Origin: an uncultured Sutterella sp.
GTDB taxonomy: Bacteria; Pseudomonadota; Gammaproteobacteria; Burkholderiales; Burkholderiaceae_F
Direction of reading: 5' to 3'
DNA length: 31,221 nt
Assembly: GCA_900538905.1 (NCBI GenBank)
Contig: UPZS01000026.1
Location: 1 to 31,221, forward strand
Each line of letters begins with the position of its first letter. The first letter of the stretch is position 1. Position numbers and translations under genes: made by a program. The notes beneath the pieces were generated by a model. It was given only the letters and a program-made list of their open reading frames with translations, did no database searches and was not told the origin of the DNA. Below, in pieces: positions 1 through 9,231 of the stretch.

Positions 1-85
1 AAAAATCAACTTCGTTTGAAATCAACGAGTTAAAGCGTCACGATCTGCCTATGCACATTTTGTTTTGGACAGCAATGGTTGAATT

Positions 86-118
86 CAAAAAAACAGGCAA
101 CACCAGAACGTGTTGCCT
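86..118 (-). terminator. Rho-independent terminator after prmA
   Basis: A perfect 9-bp stem (95-103 with 110-118, six-base loop) is followed on the minus strand by a run of seven T. It lies about 30 bases past the prmA stop codon and closes the accB-accC-prmA transcript. Bases 1-85 show no gene I can support. Confidence 0.85.
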
Positions 119-147
119 ATTCTTGCCTGATTGCAGCGACGAAGCGA

Positions 148-1050
148 TCAGTTTTGCCGTTGTCCGGCAATACATACCCACCCGTCTTCTTCTCTCCACA
201 CAGAAAGCTCGACATTCGGATCCGTCTTGCGATAGACCTCAATTACTTCCTCGGCCTGACGGGCCAGAACGCCTGAGAGTACGAGACGGCCGCCCGGAGC
301 CACTCGGCCGAGCAAAGCCGGAGCGAGCACTTTGAGCGGGTTAGACAGAATGTTGGCCACCACTAAGGAGTAGCGCTCAGCAGGCAAATTCCCCGGGAGC
401 ACAAACTTGGCCGTCACTTCGTTGTGTTCGGCGTTAAAGGCCGCGCTTTCAACGGCTTGAGGATCGATGTCGGTACCAGTGACGTTCGCAGCGCCGAGTT
501 TTGCAGCGGCAATCGCCAGAATGCCCGTACCGCAACCATAGTCAAGAACGGTATCCGTGTTCGTGACATGCGTATCAAGCCACTGCAAGCACAAATGTGT
601 TGTCGGATGAGAACCCGTACCGAAAGCAACGCCCGGATCCAAGCGGATGTTGATGGCTTCGCTCGAGGGCGGTTCGTGCCAGCTCGGAACGATCCAGAGT
701 CGGTCGCTCACCTTTACCGGTGAGAACTGAGCCTGCGTGATGCGCACCCAGTCCTCGTCGGGTACCGTCGTATCGGACTTTACGACTGGCGTTTCGATGC
801 CAAGCGCCTTGGCGGCGATGGCGGCGGCCTGAGTGGCATCGAACGTTTCGTCTGCCAACACGGAAACGATGGAACGGTTCCAGGCAAAGGTATCGGGTTC
901 AGTACCCGGTTCTCCGTAAAGGGGCCTTTCATCGGGGCTGCCCAAGTCGGCATCCTCGATCGAAACGCTCATGGCGCCTGCGTCCATCATCATGTCAGCG
1001 AAGTCTTCGGCGGAACGTTCCAGACACAGGAACTTAATCTCACGCAGCAT
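148..1050 (-). CDS. prmA: Ribosomal protein L11 methyltransferase
   Basis: PrmA trimethylates ribosomal protein L11 with S-adenosylmethionine in the cytoplasm. The 300-residue length fits the family (about 293 in E. coli). An N-terminal L11-recognition domain is followed by the methyltransferase fold: the GTGSHPTT stretch at residues 144-151, SAM motif I DYGCGTG at 170-176, the acidic loop GTDIDP near 192-197, and the NPPF-like motif NILSNPL at 233-239. The start codon lies inside the end of accC (11-base overlap), so the two are probably translationally coupled and cotranscribed. An accB-accC-prmA order is common in proteobacteria. Nothing is missing or unusual in the protein. Confidence 0.96.
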   Translation of the reverse strand: MLREIKFLCLERSAEDFADMMMDAGAMSVSIEDADLGSPDERPLYGEPGTEPDTFAWNRSIVSVLADETFDATQAAAIAAKALGIETPVVKSDTTVPDEDWVRITQAQFSPVKVSDRLWIVPSWHEPPSSEAINIRLDPGVAFGTGSHPTTHLCLQWLDTHVTNTDTVLDYGCGTGILAIAAAKLGAANVTGTDIDPQAVESAAFNAEHNEVTAKFVLPGNLPAERYSLVVANILSNPLKVLAPALLGRVAPGGRLVLSGVLARQAEEVIEVYRKTDPNVELSVWREEDGWVCIAGQRQN

Positions 1051-2416
1051 TTTTGGCGTCCTTATGCATCGCGATCCACTCGGCCATGCGTTCTTCCAGA
1101 TAATGAATGCTGGTGCCGCCCTGGTTGAAGCGACTGTCGCTCATGATCAAGCGGTGCAGATCGATGTTGGTGTTGATGCCTTCGACGAGCGTTTCGGAAA
1201 GTGCGACGCGCATGCGAGCCAGAGCTTCGTCACGCGTTTCGCCGTAGGCGATGAGTTTGCCGATCATGCTGTCGTAGTAGGGCGGCACGGTGTAGCCGGC
1301 GTATACGTGGCTGTCGAGACGAATGCCGGGACCGCCGGGCATATGCCAACGCGTTACTTTGCCCGGAGACGGACGGAAGGTAAAGCCGTCTTCGGCGTTG
1401 ATGCGGCACTCGATGGCTGCGCCCTTAAGAACAATGTCGCGTTGTTTGAGGCGCAGACGTTCTCCCGCGGCGATACGGATCTGCTCGGCAATGATGTCGA
1501 CACCTGTTACCCATTCGGTCACAGGGTGCTCCACCTGCACGCGCGTGTTCATTTCAATAAAGTAAAACTCGCCGTTTTCGTACAGGAATTCAAACGTGCC
1601 GGCTCCGCGATAACCGATGCGGCGGCATGCTTCCGTACAGCGTGCGCCGAGTTTCTCGATGAGTTTGCGCGGAATACCGGGAGCGGGGGATTCTTCAACG
1701 ACCTTCTGGTTTCGGCGCTGCATGGAACAATCGCGCTCACCCAAATAAATAGCGTTTTGGAAGTTGTCGGAGAGAACCTGAATTTCAATGTGGCGCGGAT
1801 TTTCCAGGAATTTTTCCAGGTAAACCTTGTCCGAACCGAACGCGGCGTTGGCTTCCGTTTTCGTCATATTGACGGAAGTAAGAAGCGCAGCCTCGGTACG
1901 CACCACGCGCATGCCCCGACCGCCGCCGCCGGCGCTTGCCTTGATGAGGACGGGGTAACCGACTTCGCGGGCAATGCGAAGGATTTCCTTGGGATCGTCG
2001 GGCAGAGCGCCGTCGCTACCGGGCACGCAGGGAACACCTGCGTCGATCATCGCCTTTTTGGCGTTGACTTTGTCGCCCATCAGACGAATTGTGTCGCCGC
2101 GCGGTCCGATAAAAGCAAATCCGCTCTTCTCAACGCGGTCGGCAAAGTCGGCGTTTTCCGACAGGAAGCCGTACCCGGGGTGAATGGCTTCGGCGTCAGT
2201 GACTTCGGCAGCCGAAATGATGGCCGGAATGTTGAGATAGCTTTGAGAGGATTGAGCCGGGCCGATGCAGACACTTTCGTCGGCAAGGCGCACGTACATG
2301 GCGTCGGCGTCGGCCGTCGAGTGGACGACGACCGTCTTGATGCCCATGGCGCGGCAGGCCCGCTGAATGCGCAGGGCGATTTCCCCTCGGTTTGCGATAA
2401 GAATTTTTCCGAACAT
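1040..2416 (-). CDS. accC: Biotin carboxylase subunit of acetyl-CoA carboxylase
   Basis: AccC carboxylates the biotin carried on AccB using ATP and bicarbonate, the first half-reaction of acetyl-CoA carboxylase in fatty-acid synthesis. At 458 residues it is close to the usual 449. Visible signatures are the N-terminal [10 protein letters not shown], the ATP-grasp glycine loop GGGGRGM at 163-169 with the preceding K159, and the metal/ATP-binding segment [14 protein letters not shown]. The gene follows accB after a 25-base gap and its end overlaps the start of prmA. No strong Shine-Dalgarno precedes the ATG; coupling from accB is likely. Confidence 0.97.
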   Translation of the reverse strand: MFGKILIANRGEIALRIQRACRAMGIKTVVVHSTADADAMYVRLADESVCIGPAQSSQSYLNIPAIISAAEVTDAEAIHPGYGFLSENADFADRVEKSGFAFIGPRGDTIRLMGDKVNAKKAMIDAGVPCVPGSDGALPDDPKEILRIAREVGYPVLIKASAGGGGRGMRVVRTEAALLTSVNMTKTEANAAFGSDKVYLEKFLENPRHIEIQVLSDNFQNAIYLGERDCSMQRRNQKVVEESPAPGIPRKLIEKLGARCTEACRRIGYRGAGTFEFLYENGEFYFIEMNTRVQVEHPVTEWVTGVDIIAEQIRIAAGERLRLKQRDIVLKGAAIECRINAEDGFTFRPSPGKVTRWHMPGGPGIRLDSHVYAGYTVPPYYDSMIGKLIAYGETRDEALARMRVALSETLVEGINTNIDLHRLIMSDSRFNQGGTSIHYLEERMAEWIAMHKDAKNAA

Positions 2417-2441
2417 GGTTCAGGCGTCAGAAGCTGGATTA

Positions 2442-2912
2442 TCAAGCGATCACAAAAAGCGGCTGGCCGAACTCAACCGGCTGACCGTTTTCGACGAGGA
2501 TTTCCTTGATGACGCCGTCGTACTCGGTTTCGATTTCGTTAAGAAGCTTCATGGCTTCGATGATGCAGACCGTGTCGCCGGCTTTGACCTTCTGACCGAC
2601 GTCGGCAAAGGGCTTGGCACCGGGACTCGGGGCGCGGTAGAAGGTGCCGACCATGGGCGAATTGATGGTGCGGGTATCTTCAGCAACGGCAGGAGCGGCA
2701 GCCGACTCGGAAGCAGCGGCCGGAGCCGGGGCGGCAGCGGGAGCTGCGGCAACCACAGGTGCGGCAATTACGGCGGGAGCGGTTGCGGCCACAGGGGCGG
2801 CACCGACGCGATTGACGATTTTGACGCGATCGTCGCCTTCGGTGATTTCAAGTTCGGCAACGCCGCTTTCGCTAACGAGATCAATCAGTGTTTTAAGTTT
2901 GCGAAGATCCAT
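2442..2912 (-). CDS. accB: Biotin carboxyl carrier protein of acetyl-CoA carboxylase
   Basis: AccB carries biotin between AccC and the carboxyltransferase AccAD. The start chosen is the ATG giving MDLRKLKTL, the canonical BCCP beginning; a longer in-frame extension upstream has no family resemblance. The 156-residue protein has a short N-terminal domain, a flexible Ala/Pro-rich linker (about 37-75) and a C-terminal biotinyl domain with the [10 protein letters not shown] motif, whose K122 is the lysine biotinylated by BirA. It is the first gene of accB-accC-prmA. The 240-base region upstream presumably carries the promoter, but I could not assign clear -35/-10 boxes. Confidence 0.97.
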   Translation of the reverse strand: MDLRKLKTLIDLVSESGVAELEITEGDDRVKIVNRVGAAPVAATAPAVIAAPVVAAAPAAAPAPAAASESAAAPAVAEDTRTINSPMVGTFYRAPSPGAKPFADVGQKVKAGDTVCIIEAMKLLNEIETEYDGVIKEILVENGQPVEFGQPLFVIA

Positions 2913-3064
2913 GATGTACGCTCTGGATAGAAAAAACGGTGGGAAGCAGGAAATGCGAAAAGACAGTGCTTGAAGCGTTCCCCGCGGCAAACAAGCTCTG
3001 ATTTGGTAGCCTATTTGCGGATTATGCGCCCAATTGTGCTTAATTCCTACTAGTTTTGACGCAT

Positions 3065-3087
3065 CTTGGGCTATCTTTTTGCCCAAG
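3065..3087 (-). promoter_or_regulatory. Hairpin in the accB upstream region
   Basis: A 7-bp perfect inverted repeat (3065-3071 with 3081-3087, nine-base loop) sits about 150 bases upstream of accB. No T tract follows it on the minus strand, so it is not an obvious terminator. It could be an mRNA leader structure or an operator for accBC autoregulation, but nothing in the sequence decides this. Confidence 0.25.
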
Positions 3088-3119
3088 TTTGTAGCGCATT
3101 GTAGAAAGAAAAAGATCAA

Positions 3120-3148
3120 AGAAACGAAAAATCATCCTCTCGGATGAT
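3120..3148 (-). terminator. Rho-independent terminator after the nucleotidyltransferase-like gene
   Basis: A 7-bp stem (3131-3137 with 3142-3148, tetraloop) is followed on the minus strand by TTTTCGTTTC. It lies immediately after the stop codon of the 3155-3802 gene and separates that unit from accB. Confidence 0.75.
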
Positions 3149-3154
3149 CTTCGG

Positions 3155-3802
3155 TTACGAATTTGCACGATTTTCGAGGAACTTTCGGAGATTTTCGGAG
3201 CTGATGCGGCCTTCGGCTTCCCATTCGGTTTGATAATCATCCTTTTTGCCGCGCGCCGGATTGCTGCGCGCCAATTGAGGGGCAAGTACGTCGATGCGCA
3301 CGGCTTCCATATTGCCCTGCCACGGCAGCACGAAACCTATGGATTCATCGGCGCGACCAAAAGCGCTTGCCAGCGGATCTAGCGCTTCGAGATCAAATCC
3401 CTCGTCCATCAGAACGGCTAAAAGCGACTTGACGTCGTCGGTAAAGACTTCCAGACAAATCGGAGAGTCTTCGGTGGCCGCGCCGTTTAGGACGGCTCCG
3501 GTGAGATAGGCATCAAAACCCTGAAGATGCTCAAGAACGGCCAGTGCTAGCTTGCGTTTGGTAAGCAATGTTTGAGCGTGAGCCTCTGGAGCAAATAGCG
3601 CATAGTGCGCACGCACGGCTGTTTCGATTTCGTCGGAAGCGGGTAGCGAGTTGCCGGGCAGAGACCGCGGACCGCCGCATTCTTCAACGGCTCGAGCGCG
3701 GGCAGCCGGCCACGATAGTCCGGAATCGACGATGTAGGCGGCAATGCGCTGAGCGAGTTCAACGCGTGTGCGCGAAGGCTCATTGGGAAAATCAAAAGCC
3801 AT
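3155..3802 (-). CDS. Conserved nucleotidyltransferase-like protein
   Basis: This 215-residue soluble protein resembles a conserved betaproteobacterial family often annotated as nucleotidyltransferase-like, and sometimes wrongly as a UDP-N-acetylmuramate ligase (recognised from memory of the family, not searched). Shared traits are an N-terminal helix with an AARLM-like segment (here LAQRIAAYIVDSG), the stretch DEIETAVRAHYALF, a central block FDAYLTGAVLNGAATEDSPI, and a final PWQG...RIDVLAP segment. The function is not established. Its start lies one base after the stop of the DUF3426 gene, so the two form an operon. The gene ends at a good intrinsic terminator. Confidence 0.75.
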   Translation of the reverse strand: MAFDFPNEPSRTRVELAQRIAAYIVDSGLSWPAARARAVEECGGPRSLPGNSLPASDEIETAVRAHYALFAPEAHAQTLLTKRKLALAVLEHLQGFDAYLTGAVLNGAATEDSPICLEVFTDDVKSLLAVLMDEGFDLEALDPLASAFGRADESIGFVLPWQGNMEAVRIDVLAPQLARSNPARGKKDDYQTEWEAEGRISSENLRKFLENRANS

Positions 3803-3803
3803 A

Positions 3804-4946
3804 TTATTTGGCGTAGACGGGAGTGACGATGCAGCGTGCCGGCGTCACATTGGTCTGCATGCTGAAGCGCACTGTAATCGAGCGGTCGGCGGCAAGACTT
3901 GCGGGCGGCGGATTGCTCAGGTATTCGGCCGGCGTGAGCGTCTTGTGCATCAGTGTGGTGTCGGCGTCGTCAACGAGCTCAATGTCAAGCGACGGAATGG
4001 CCTGCGGCATGTCAGAGCCGTTGATAAGCGTGATCTCCAACTGGTAGTTGCCCGATTCGTCGAGCGCGCGCAGATTGGTCTTACTCACCACGAAAGCCGA
4101 AATGTCCGAAAGGTAAAAACCCGGGCAGGGAATCTTGCCGCAAACGTTATTAAAGATCGGCGTCGTTTGCGGAAAAGCGGCGATGATCTTTTGATTGAAG
4201 ATTACAGCAAGGGCAGCCGCAAGAATCATCAGCAACAAAACAGCTGTAAAGACGCTGGCAAAAGCGCCTGTTCGGGCACGCGCACGAGGTGCGGGATCCG
4301 AGAGCGTCTCGACCACGCGGATTTTGCGGGCCTGAGTTGCCTGCGGCTTGGTCTTGGCCGGAATGATTCTGGCAAGTGACGCGTTAGGCTTACTTACCTG
4401 AAGCTCTTCGCCGGGCGTCATGCTGTGCAGCCGCAAAAGCTGATCGTTTTCGGTCGGCGTTTCGTTTTTCGGAGGCTCGGCCATCGTCTGAGATTCGGCG
4501 GCTGTTGCCGACGGTTCGATCTGAGGCGCCGGTGTGCTTGCGGGGGCAGCGGCGAGAGCGGTTGCTTCCGGTGCCTTCGCGGGCTTATCAGACGACACTG
4601 TGGCGGCAGGTTTCTCTTGTGATTGCTCGCTCACAAGATTGACGCTGGATATTTCCTCGGGGGCCGGTTCGGTGGACTTCTCCTGAACAGCCGGAGACGG
4701 TTTCTTTTCGGCTGCAGCCGGTTCGGGAGCGGGCGTCGGCGCAGGTTTTTCGCTTTCAACGGCGAAAACGGGCGCCGGAGGAAGATTAGGGAAACGTTCC
4801 TGCGGGACTTCAAGCAGGTGACAGGTGGCATCGAAACTGTGCTGGCAGGCTGAACAGCGCACCGGGCCGCGCTCTGCAGTATCCCGGTCGGGAAGACGCC
4901 AGACGGCGCCGCAATACGGGCAACGAGTGACAAATGCCGTGGACAT
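3804..4946 (-). CDS. Zinc-ribbon / DUF3426 membrane protein
   Basis: This 380-residue protein starts with an MJ0042-type zinc ribbon with two CxxC pairs (C9, C12, C31, C34). A long low-complexity Ala/Pro/Glu-rich linker follows (about 55-170). One transmembrane helix lies at about 227-250 (GAFASVFTAVLLLMILAAAL), and the C-terminal extracytoplasmic part fits DUF3426. That layout is typical of proteins found beside accBC/prmA in Burkholderiales and Neisseria relatives. Their role is unknown; a link to envelope sensing is only a guess. I chose the ATG just before the zinc ribbon; an upstream extension of 22 residues is unlike the family. It is the first gene of a two-gene operon, divergent from mpl. 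Confidence 0.85.
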   Translation of the reverse strand: MSTAFVTRCPYCGAVWRLPDRDTAERGPVRCSACQHSFDATCHLLEVPQERFPNLPPAPVFAVESEKPAPTPAPEPAAAEKKPSPAVQEKSTEPAPEEISSVNLVSEQSQEKPAATVSSDKPAKAPEATALAAAPASTPAPQIEPSATAAESQTMAEPPKNETPTENDQLLRLHSMTPGEELQVSKPNASLARIIPAKTKPQATQARKIRVVETLSDPAPRARARTGAFASVFTAVLLLMILAAALAVIFNQKIIAAFPQTTPIFNNVCGKIPCPGFYLSDISAFVVSKTNLRALDESGNYQLEITLINGSDMPQAIPSLDIELVDDADTTLMHKTLTPAEYLSNPPPASLAADRSITVRFSMQTNVTPARCIVTPVYAK

Positions 4947-5178
4947 ATCAAAAAAAACGAATGAACAATAGAAATGAGTGTTGATGAAGAGCCGTAAGTG
5001 CTCCGATGTCAAGCCGAACGATTGTACAGAAACTTATCGACAAGCCTCGAAGCCACCGTTCGAGATGCTTCCTTTCGACCTCATCAAAGAAAGGCGGCGG
5101 CAAAAGCTAAAATTCGAGGCAGTGTTGCATCGTTGCCTTAAGTCAGCGGTGCTTTTTTAGGAAAAGGCTTTTGTCTTT

Positions 5179-6537
5179 ATGCACATTCATATTCTCGGTA
5201 TCTGCGGCACATTTATGGCCGGTGTAGCGCGTCTGGCCGCAGCTGCGGGTCACAAAGTAACGGGCAGCGACGCTAACGTTTATCCGCCGATGAGCGATCA
5301 GCTTAAGGACGCGGGCATTGAGCTTACGCAAGGCTACAACGCGGAAGATATCTCCATCAAACCCGATTTGTGGGTGATAGGCAACGCCATCGGACGCGGA
5401 AACCCGCTTTTGGAAGAGATTCTCGATCGGGGTGAACCTTATACATCGGGACCTCAGTGGTTAAGCGAAAACGTACTCAGGGGCCGGCACGTGCTGGCTG
5501 TTGCGGGTACGCATGGAAAGACCACTACGAGTTCAATGCTCCTGCACATTCTTTCCAAGGCGGGTTTGGAGCCCGGTTGGTTGATCGGCGGGGTGCCGTT
5601 TGGCACGCACGCCTCGGCAGGCTTGGGGCAGAGCAAGTATTTCGTGATCGAAGCCGACGAATACGACACGGCCTTTTTCGACAAACGAAGCAAGTTTGTG
5701 CACTATCGCCCGTCAACGGCGATTCTCAACAATCTTGAGTTCGATCACGCAGACATCTTTGAAAACCTGGCCGCCATCGAAAAGCAGTTCCATCATTTGG
5801 TGCGTACCATTGCTCGCAACGGTCTCGTGATTGTCAACGCCAAAAGCGAAGCGCTTGATCGTGTACTTGCGATGGGCTGCTGGAGCCGTGTTGAACAGTT
5901 CAACTCTAATGCCGGCTGGAGCGTGGACGATGATCGTGTGGTGAGGTTGGGCACGGTTGTGCAGGGGTCGCTTGCGGAGATGCCCGCCGCGGGCGTGCAC
6001 AACGCGCAAAATGCTCTGGCTGCCATCGCCGCCGCGCATGACATCGGCGTTGAACCGAAAAAGGCCATCGAAGCGCTCAAGAGTTTTGAGGGAGTTGCTC
6101 GACGTCTGGAAGTCAAAGGTGTGCAAAACGGAGTGACGGTTATTGATGACTTTGCACATCATCCGAGCGCCATTGAAGCGACGATCGCGGCTTTGCGAGG
6201 CAAAGTCGGGCGCGGTGCTCGCATTCTGGCCGTTTTCGAACCTCGTAGCAACACAATGAAACTGGGCACCATGAAGGATTGCCTGGCTGCAAGTCTTAAG
6301 GATGCCGACCGCGTCTTTTGCTACAAAGGTAGGGGTGTCAACTGGGATCCGGCCGGAGCATTGCTTCCTTTGGGGGGTAAGGCAAGCACTTTTTCGGGTG
6401 ACATTGATGCACTGGCTCAGTTGGTGGCAAGCGACGCCAGACCTGGCGACACCGTGCTATGCATGAGTAACGGTAGCTTTGGCGGCATCTGCGGCCGAAT
6501 TCTCGAGCATTTGAAGAGTAACGGAGAAGGCCGTTGA
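5179..6537 (+). CDS. mpl: UDP-N-acetylmuramate:L-Ala-gamma-D-Glu-meso-DAP ligase
   Basis: Mpl recycles murein tripeptide by ligating it directly to UDP-MurNAc with ATP, bypassing MurC-E. At 452 residues it is near the 457 of E. coli. The N-terminal Rossmann-like part begins MHIHILGICGTFM. The Mur-ligase P-loop AGTHGKTTTSS is at 109-119, the EADEYDTAFF segment near 161-170, LNNLEFDHADIF follows, and the DDFAHHP motif with the C-terminal domain completes the protein. AGGA lies upstream of the ATG at a long spacing. The stop overlaps the start of the esterase gene, so these are cotranscribed. Confidence 0.95.
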   Translation: MHIHILGICGTFMAGVARLAAAAGHKVTGSDANVYPPMSDQLKDAGIELTQGYNAEDISIKPDLWVIGNAIGRGNPLLEEILDRGEPYTSGPQWLSENVLRGRHVLAVAGTHGKTTTSSMLLHILSKAGLEPGWLIGGVPFGTHASAGLGQSKYFVIEADEYDTAFFDKRSKFVHYRPSTAILNNLEFDHADIFENLAAIEKQFHHLVRTIARNGLVIVNAKSEALDRVLAMGCWSRVEQFNSNAGWSVDDDRVVRLGTVVQGSLAEMPAAGVHNAQNALAAIAAAHDIGVEPKKAIEALKSFEGVARRLEVKGVQNGVTVIDDFAHHPSAIEATIAALRGKVGRGARILAVFEPRSNTMKLGTMKDCLAASLKDADRVFCYKGRGVNWDPAGALLPLGGKASTFSGDIDALAQLVASDARPGDTVLCMSNGSFGGICGRILEHLKSNGEGR

Positions 6538-7121
6538 CGCAGACTGTCTTGTATTTGCATGGCTTTTTGTCGGGGCCCGGTTCAAAAAAGGCTTGCGTGT
6601 TGCGCGACTTGTGCGAAGCCAAGGGCGCAAACTTTGTGGCGCCCGACCTCAATATGTCGCCGGAAGATGCGGCCTCTTTGATCTGGTCGGAGTACGAGAA
6701 GGCTGCAGTCGTTGGGGAAGTGGCTGTGGCGGGCGCCAGTCTCGGTGGCTTTTATGCCGCCTGGCTTGCCGGTCGTACCGGAATTCGTGCCGCGCTTTTA
6801 AATCCGGCGGTTGAGCCGTGGGACATTGTCAAGCTCTACAACGGCGAATATAAGTCGTTTACGGGGGACAAAATCGTGCGAGTGACACCCGACTACGCCG
6901 ATCAGCTGCGAGCACTTGATGCCGCACCTTTTGCTGATCCGACTCGTGTGCTTATGGTGCTTTGCACGGGAGATGAAGTGCTCGACTGGAGACGCGCCGC
7001 CACGCGTTTTTCCGACGTGCAGAGCATTGTGATTGACGGCAGTGACCATCGGATCTCCTGTTTTGAGGAATATGCTGCTGCCGTGCGTGACTTCCTGCTT
7101 GCCGGCTCCGATCGGATCTGA
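6534..7121 (+). CDS. YqiA/YcfP-family alpha/beta-hydrolase (esterase)
   Basis: A 195-residue small alpha/beta hydrolase of the YqiA (UPF0227) family; E. coli YqiA is an esterase. The oxyanion-side motif LYLHGFLSGPGS lies at residues 7-17, the nucleophile elbow GASLGG puts Ser69 at the active site, and D147 (or D151) and H172 (GSDHR) complete the triad. The start is TTG at 6534, overlapping the mpl stop; GGAG seven bases upstream supports it and no better start exists. The coupling to mpl and the RNB gene is a recurrent betaproteobacterial arrangement. The natural substrate is unknown. Confidence 0.9.
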   Translation: MTQTVLYLHGFLSGPGSKKACVLRDLCEAKGANFVAPDLNMSPEDAASLIWSEYEKAAVVGEVAVAGASLGGFYAAWLAGRTGIRAALLNPAVEPWDIVKLYNGEYKSFTGDKIVRVTPDYADQLRALDAAPFADPTRVLMVLCTGDEVLDWRRAATRFSDVQSIVIDGSDHRISCFEEYAAAVRDFLLAGSDRI

Positions 7122-7153
7122 ATCAGACAGAAGAATTTAAGAAAGCCAACTCG

Positions 7154-9169
7154 ATGTACTTGTTTTTTGAAGAGGCCGGAGACTTTAAGGCCGGAACGGT
7201 TCTGAAGAAAGACGGAACCAATTATCAAGTCGAACTCACGACGGGGCGTCGCTGCAAAGTGAAGGCCAACCATGTCTTTTTCGAGTTCGAGTCACCTGCA
7301 GCCGCGACATTTCTGACGCAGGCGCAGGAGGCTGCGACCGATATCGATCCTATGTTCCTGTGGGAAGTGGCGCCTGACGAGGAGTTCGGTTACGAGTCGA
7401 TAGCCGCTGAATATTTTTCTTCCGTGACGGCGGTGCAAAAGGGTGCCGCGCTGATGGCGCTGCACGCCAATCCTGTCTACTTCTACCGCAAAGGGCGCGG
7501 CAACTACAAAAAGGCGCCAGAAGACATTTTGCAGCGCGCACTGCAGGCTGTCGAACGCAAGCGTCAGGAAGAGGAACGTCGTAAAACCTTGGCTGCGCAG
7601 ATGGTTGCCGGAGAATTGCCGCAGGATATTGCCGGTCGTGTTTACGAGCTGCTTCTGAAACCGGACAAAAACAGTACGGAGTGGAAGGCTCTCAACGATG
7701 CCGCAAGCGAAGTCCGCATGAGCCCGTTGCGATTGATGATGAAGCTCGGGGCCGTGCCCGACGCCTTTACCTGGCACGTCGAAAGCTTTTATCGCACGAA
7801 TTTCCCCAAGGGCAAGGGATTTACTCAGGCCGCCAGTGAAGTGCCCGCGGCACCCGGTGATCTTCCCGAAGCAGCCGTCGAGGCGTTTTCTGTTGACGAT
7901 TCGTCGACCACGGAAATCGACGACGCAGCCAGCGTCACGCACCTTGATGGCGGCAGGAGCCGCATTGGTATTCACATCGCAGCGCCCGCACTGATCATGC
8001 CTCGCGGAAGCGTTGCCGACGAGTCGGCCCGCAGCCGCATGTCAACGGTCTATGCGCCCGGCATGAAGACAACGATGCTTCCGGAAAGCTGGATCGAACG
8101 CACCAGCCTTGATGAAGGCAACTGCGTGCCCTGCGTGTCGCTCTATGTGACCGTTGACGATGAAACGATGGCGGTGCAATCCACCGAAACGCGCGTGGAG
8201 AAAATCACCGTCAAGCACAATTTGCGCTACGATCTGATTCATGAGGAAGTCACGCCTGAGGCGATTGAAAACGGAACGCTGACGGTGCCGTGTGCGCACG
8301 AAATCGGCTTTTTGTGGCGGTTTGCCAAAGCCCGTTTGGCCGAGCGAGAAGAGCGCCGCGGACGCCCCGAACAGACCGGACGCATTGATTGGTATCTGGA
8401 ACTTGAAGGCGAGGGAGAAAACCTGCGCATCATCCGCAAGGGCCGTGCGCGCGGTGAGCCTCTTGACTTGATGGTGGCCGAACTGATGATTTTTGCCAAC
8501 AGTACCTGGGGACTGTGGCTTGAGGAATGCAAGACGGCGGGGATTTACCGCAGTCAGCGCATGGGTCGCGTGCGCATGAGCACAAGTCCCGGTCCGCATG
8601 ACGGTCTGGGTGTGGTGCGCTACGCCTGGTCAACTTCACCGCTTCGCCGTTATGTGGATTTGGTCAATCAGCGTCAGATTATTTGTGCGGCGGCCGGGAC
8701 GGCTCCGGCTTACATGGGTAACGACTCGGACTTCTACACCATCGTGAGCCAGTTTGAGTCGGTCTACGAGGCTTACAGCGAATTTCAACGCAAGATGGAA
8801 CGGTTCTGGTCGCTTAAGTGGATCGAGCAGGAAGGCTTGAAGGAAATCGAAGCCGTGGTGATCAAGGGCGATCTGGTTCGCATAGAAGGTTTGCCGCTGG
8901 TGCAGCGCATTCCCGGAATGCCTGAGCTGGACCGGGGGCGCAAGGTGTTGCTCGGTGTTCTCGGATTCGACTATATCGACGTGCTTTTTGAGGGCAAGCT
9001 GTTGGCAGTCTTGGACGAAACCGACGAGGAAGCGCTTGAAGAAGGCGACGGCCTTGAAGATGAAAGTCAAACGTCCGAGGGGCCACAGACCGATAAGACG
9101 GCCGAGCAAAATGAGCCGGTAACCGGACAGCCGACCGAAACTGCCTGCGTCGAGCCGCCAAACGCTTAA
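7154..9169 (+). CDS. RNB-domain exoribonuclease (RNase II/R superfamily)
   Basis: A 671-residue 3'-to-5' exoribonuclease relative. The RNB domain starts near residue 240 with the metal-binding cluster VDDSSTTEIDDA (D248, D249, E254, D256, D257) and continues through EPLDLMVAELMIFAN to the RNA-binding arginines in STSPLRRYVDLVNQRQ. The N-terminal ~230 residues differ from RNase II/R cold-shock domains, and the C-terminal ~60 residues are a very acidic tail (DETDEEALEEGDGLEDE). Such divergent RNB proteins encoded next to aroE are frequent in Burkholderiales; they are not the housekeeping RNase R. It lies 32 bases after the esterase gene and 62 before aroE. Confidence 0.9.
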   Translation: MYLFFEEAGDFKAGTVLKKDGTNYQVELTTGRRCKVKANHVFFEFESPAAATFLTQAQEAATDIDPMFLWEVAPDEEFGYESIAAEYFSSVTAVQKGAALMALHANPVYFYRKGRGNYKKAPEDILQRALQAVERKRQEEERRKTLAAQMVAGELPQDIAGRVYELLLKPDKNSTEWKALNDAASEVRMSPLRLMMKLGAVPDAFTWHVESFYRTNFPKGKGFTQAASEVPAAPGDLPEAAVEAFSVDDSSTTEIDDAASVTHLDGGRSRIGIHIAAPALIMPRGSVADESARSRMSTVYAPGMKTTMLPESWIERTSLDEGNCVPCVSLYVTVDDETMAVQSTETRVEKITVKHNLRYDLIHEEVTPEAIENGTLTVPCAHEIGFLWRFAKARLAEREERRGRPEQTGRIDWYLELEGEGENLRIIRKGRARGEPLDLMVAELMIFANSTWGLWLEECKTAGIYRSQRMGRVRMSTSPGPHDGLGVVRYAWSTSPLRRYVDLVNQRQIICAAAGTAPAYMGNDSDFYTIVSQFESVYEAYSEFQRKMERFWSLKWIEQEGLKEIEAVVIKGDLVRIEGLPLVQRIPGMPELDRGRKVLLGVLGFDYIDVLFEGKLLAVLDETDEEALEEGDGLEDESQTSEGPQTDKTAEQNEPVTGQPTETACVEPPNA

Positions 9170-9231
9170 AATCAAGTAAAGGACTCGCGATTCGCAGTTC
9201 CTGTGAGATTGGCTACCTGCGGGAGGATTGT

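Noticed and set aside
971..2509. A 512-codon open frame on the plus strand
   Set aside because: It is antisense to accC, whose protein is unmistakable. Long antisense frames are common in G+C-rich genes, and this one shows no family motif.
2913..3119. N-terminal extension of AccB
   Set aside because: BCCP proteins start at the MDLRKL-type sequence; the extension has no resemblance to the family.
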